DNA from: Homalodisca vitripennis
Lineage: Eukaryota; Arthropoda; Insecta; Hemiptera; Cicadellidae
NCBI RefSeq assembly: GCF_021130785.1
Contig: NC_060209.1
Coordinates: 24,428,001 to 24,492,000, forward strand
DNA: 64,000 bases
Reading direction: 5' to 3'
The notes beneath the pieces are model-generated. The model did not search any database. It saw nothing but the letters and a program-made list of their open reading frames with translations, and had not been told where the DNA came from. A program made the position numbers and the translations under genes. How positions within the stretch are numbered: position 1 is the first letter of the stretch; the number at the start of each line of letters is the position of its first letter. Shown here piece by piece: positions 61,363 through 64,000 of this stretch.

Positions 61363-61805
61363 GAAATCAAACAATGGAAGATCATTACATAAAAGTTTTA
61401 TGAATATATTAATGAAATGCAGCATAATTGCCACGTACATTAAAGCTAACAAACATGTAATGGTGTAGAGAATTAAAACATTGTTTGGTCGACGCAACTA
61501 AGTTTTATAGTTAAGTTTAAATACATGGCATGTCTATTATATTCTCCTGAAATTGTTTTATTATAGTATTTAAACTTGGTAATTTTACATTGAAGATTTG
61601 TAAGATACTAATCCAAGTATTGAGTACGTAATTCACGTTGTCATGCATAATAATATAATTTCTTTTTTTTTATAATTTAATAGTCATTGTAATCAAACAA
61701 TGGAAGGTCATTACATCACATTTTCCGGGACATTATATTAATGAAATGTAGTTTAATTACCACATACATTAAAACTAAAATGTAATGGTGTATGTCCCAT
61801 TTTAT
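61363..61805. repeat. Direct duplication upstream of the yellow-family start exon
   Basis: 'tcaaacaatggaagatcatt', 'attaatgaaatg' and 'gtaatggtgta' at 61367-61485 recur at about 61693-61800, offset 326 bp. The first copy begins right at the splice acceptor of exon 1; the acceptor itself is not preserved in the second. Confidence 0.8.
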
Positions 61806-63000
61806 TTTATTTATCACAGAAGCTCTTTCAAATAACCAATAATAAGAGATTATTTTTAACAAATAAAGAACTTTAGACAAAAAGTTCCTAAGTTTGATGA
61901 TATTATATGTTTAATATTCTCAGTATATTCCATATCCATTGCCGTAGAATCTTTATGGCCAGTAAGTTTACAATATTGTAACTAACCGTTCTAAATATAG
62001 AAAAGCATTTTAATATAATTCAGAAACGTGGCAGTTAAGTGATAATCACCTTATATTTTGGTTTATAAATTAATCTATACAATCAATTATAATGGTTAAC
62101 ATTATTTTTTTAATTTTATAACATTACACGATCATCCGAAGTACATTTTTGCTTAAGGAAATAGAGAAACCTTATCTAGTACCTGCGGCCAAATATGTTT
62201 AGCCCTAATTAAACCGAAGTAATAAAGAAATACGATTGCCATTTTAAAAATAAATAAATGTATGTGATGTACAGAAATATATAAAAATATCTAGTATACT
62301 TTGGAAATGTAGTTAATTCGATGAAATTACATTTCATATTTGTTTTATTAGAGATAACTTACATTTTCTAACTTCTTTAAATTTGGTGCTACTTAATACA
62401 ATATTTAAAAAAAAATGTTTGAAATATATATGTATATTTTGTTTGTAATATCTCAAATCAATTCTTAAATATTATAAAGGTGACACTTTCTTATTAAAAG
62501 AACCAGTGTGAAAAGTTTTTTTCTATTTTTAATTATAATATTGAAATTGTAACCCAGTTTTCTATCAGAAATTTAATGCTAATGGCGATAATATTAATCT
62601 TACCAATAGTTCATGCCGGGAAGACAACATGTGTCAAAGTTGTGTGCCTGATGCAATGCTTTATACAGTATTGGTTAACATTTAAACATATGACTACAGT
62701 TATGTACTCAACTGTAACAAGCTCATTACCGCTCCTTTGTGTCATAGGTGGTGTGTACACAGTTGAGGCAATAATGAATAAACGCTGGTGGAATGAACCT
62801 TCGCCAATACAGTGACTTTGCCCCTTGGCCGATTGCTATTATTTTAAATTTACAAAAATTTTCTTTTTAACATCGAATCAAATAACATCAGCATTGTAAA
62901 AGTTGTTTAATCCCTTATAATTAATTCCCTCAATAACCCAGTGCGTGGGATTCAGTTAGCAGCCCTTTCTTGTGGTGTGTGGTGTAATTTACACCATTTT
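61806..63000. other. Non-coding stretch at the right
   Basis: AT-rich. The frame at 62576-62815 (79 codons, hydrophobic start) lies beside transposon debris and has no recognisable family. The untranslated 5' exon and promoter of the yellow-family gene may lie in or beyond this part, but I cannot place them. Confidence 0.4.
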
Positions 63001-63006
63001 ACTTAG

Positions 63007-63973
63007 CTACAAGACTCGTAAATTTAAAGATTCAATCGAGATGTGTGTTTCTTGATTGTATAATATAAGAAGGACAGGTTTGTCTGTAGTAGGTTTTAAA
63101 TGCCTCATAAAATACTTTAGAAAGTCAACAAATAACTGTTCAGTTGACCATCCACTTTGGGTTTGCTCCCTCGATTGCACCATTTGCCGCTCCAATGAGC
63201 ATATGCTTTTTAAAATTGACACGAGGAAATATCACCATTGGAGGAATTCTATTACCAATAGCATTTATTACATGCTATCATAGTGACATTATCTCCTCGT
63301 TCTCCTGAAGTGACAGAACCAACCTGTTTAGTTCCGTTAGTACAGAAGATTTTTGGGGGCTCATGAACGGTAGAATTACCGGTTTCATCTCAATTGTAGA
63401 TGTCACTTGCTTTAAATTTATGTCTTTGCATAACAAGGTGTAAATTATATAAAAAAACTGTTTAAATTTTCTTTATTGAAGCTAGTTGCCCTTGCAAGAC
63501 TTGTGGCCTCGGGTTTACGTAAGCTCAGGCTAGGATGGCGTTTCCTGAAACCACGTAACCAAAACTCTCCAGCAGATTCAGCAGTAACCCATTCGTTTGG
63601 TACCTGGGTTTTGCTATTAGGTTGTTCTGATAGGTATTTTGCATACTGAAAAGCTAGTTTTAGAGTATCTTTTTTATTAGGCCATAATGAAGTACAGCTG
63701 ATTGTTTTAAATAACAACTAGCCCAAGTTCTTCGTCATTTGTAAAAACTTTCTTAACAGAATTTTTTTCACTGTAATAGACGAAATGAGGCTCATTTTCA
63801 TTCATCCTGTATGTGAGGTATGTTTTATAATGTCTACTCACAGTTGAGTTGAAGCCATATCTTCTTGCGGCCTCATTAACCTTTAGGTGTCCCTTAAGAA
63901 CATCATTTACCGCATTTTCCAAACCTCGAGAGTCGATCTTCTCCCGCGTCTTGCCTTCCTTACTGCGAGGCAT
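63007..63973 (-). pseudogene. Pogo/Tigger-like (psq-HTH, DDE) transposase, broken
   Basis: It starts MPRSKEGKTREKIDSR at 63973 with a Pipsqueak-type helix-turn-helix (ENAVNDVLKGHLKVNEAARR YGF). A stop and frameshift follow near 63707. The next segment continues with the CENP-B-like part (EFWLRGFRKRHPSLSLRKPEAT). Further stops separate it from DDE-domain pieces: DETG near 63390, and PVLLILYNQETHISIESL (about 63035-63090), where the family has an LLLDNH-type motif. The second catalytic aspartate is therefore tyrosine here. It is a dead relic of a pogo-group transposon or a gene derived from one. Confidence 0.8.
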
Positions 63974-64000
63974 AGTCCTAAAATCAAATGAAGAATAAAA

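Noticed and set aside
62576..62815. 79-codon frame with a signal-peptide-like start
   Set aside because: It is next to transposon debris, with no recognisable family; too weak to call a gene.

Overview
The window is AT-rich animal DNA with introns, very sparse coding sequence, microsatellites, minisatellites and decayed DNA transposons. Two split genes can be read, both on the minus strand. One is a fatty-acid elongase (ELOVL family). The other is a secreted yellow/major-royal-jelly-type protein, a family essentially restricted to insects. An insect genome is therefore the most likely source. I cannot name the species.

Layout: 1-14.8 kb is non-coding, with a degenerate three-copy repeat at the left end, a 67-bp piggyBac-type MITE with TTAA duplications, copies of a dispersed repeat and a tRNA-derived SINE. 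From 14.8 to 27.4 kb lies the elongase, transcribed leftward. I reconstruct seven coding exons (278 codons) whose phases all agree and which together carry the LLDT, HxxHH, HxxMYxYY and TxxQxxQ family motifs. From 27.4 to 56.8 kb there is no intact gene. That stretch holds a 5S-rRNA-derived SINE, a 150-bp tandem repeat, a 3.4-kb satellite of about 87-bp units, reverse-transcriptase debris, a dead Harbinger element of about 1.4 kb with terminal inverted repeats, and a long inverted repeat. From 56.8 to 61.4 kb lies the yellow-family gene (four coding exons, 420 codons). The right end (63.0-64.0 kb) holds a broken pogo/Tigger-like transposase.

The most remarkable feature is inside the elongase. 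The 106-bp exon that encodes the catalytic HxxHH box is repeated ten times in tandem (19057-20653), mostly with a 167-bp period made of a 106-bp exon and a 61-bp intron. Seven copies keep the reading frame, both splice-site dinucleotides and the histidine box. They fall into two protein types that differ almost only in the helix just after the histidines. Because 106 is 3n+1, joining two or three copies would shift the frame, so one copy per transcript is the simplest productive choice. That makes it a candidate mutually exclusive exon cassette at an enzyme active site. The alternative is a young expansion in which only the last copy is used, because that copy alone has a consensus donor. Transcript data would decide between the two.

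The two genes share a strand but no visible regulatory link. Everything else is repeats, relics or unrecognised AT-rich sequence.
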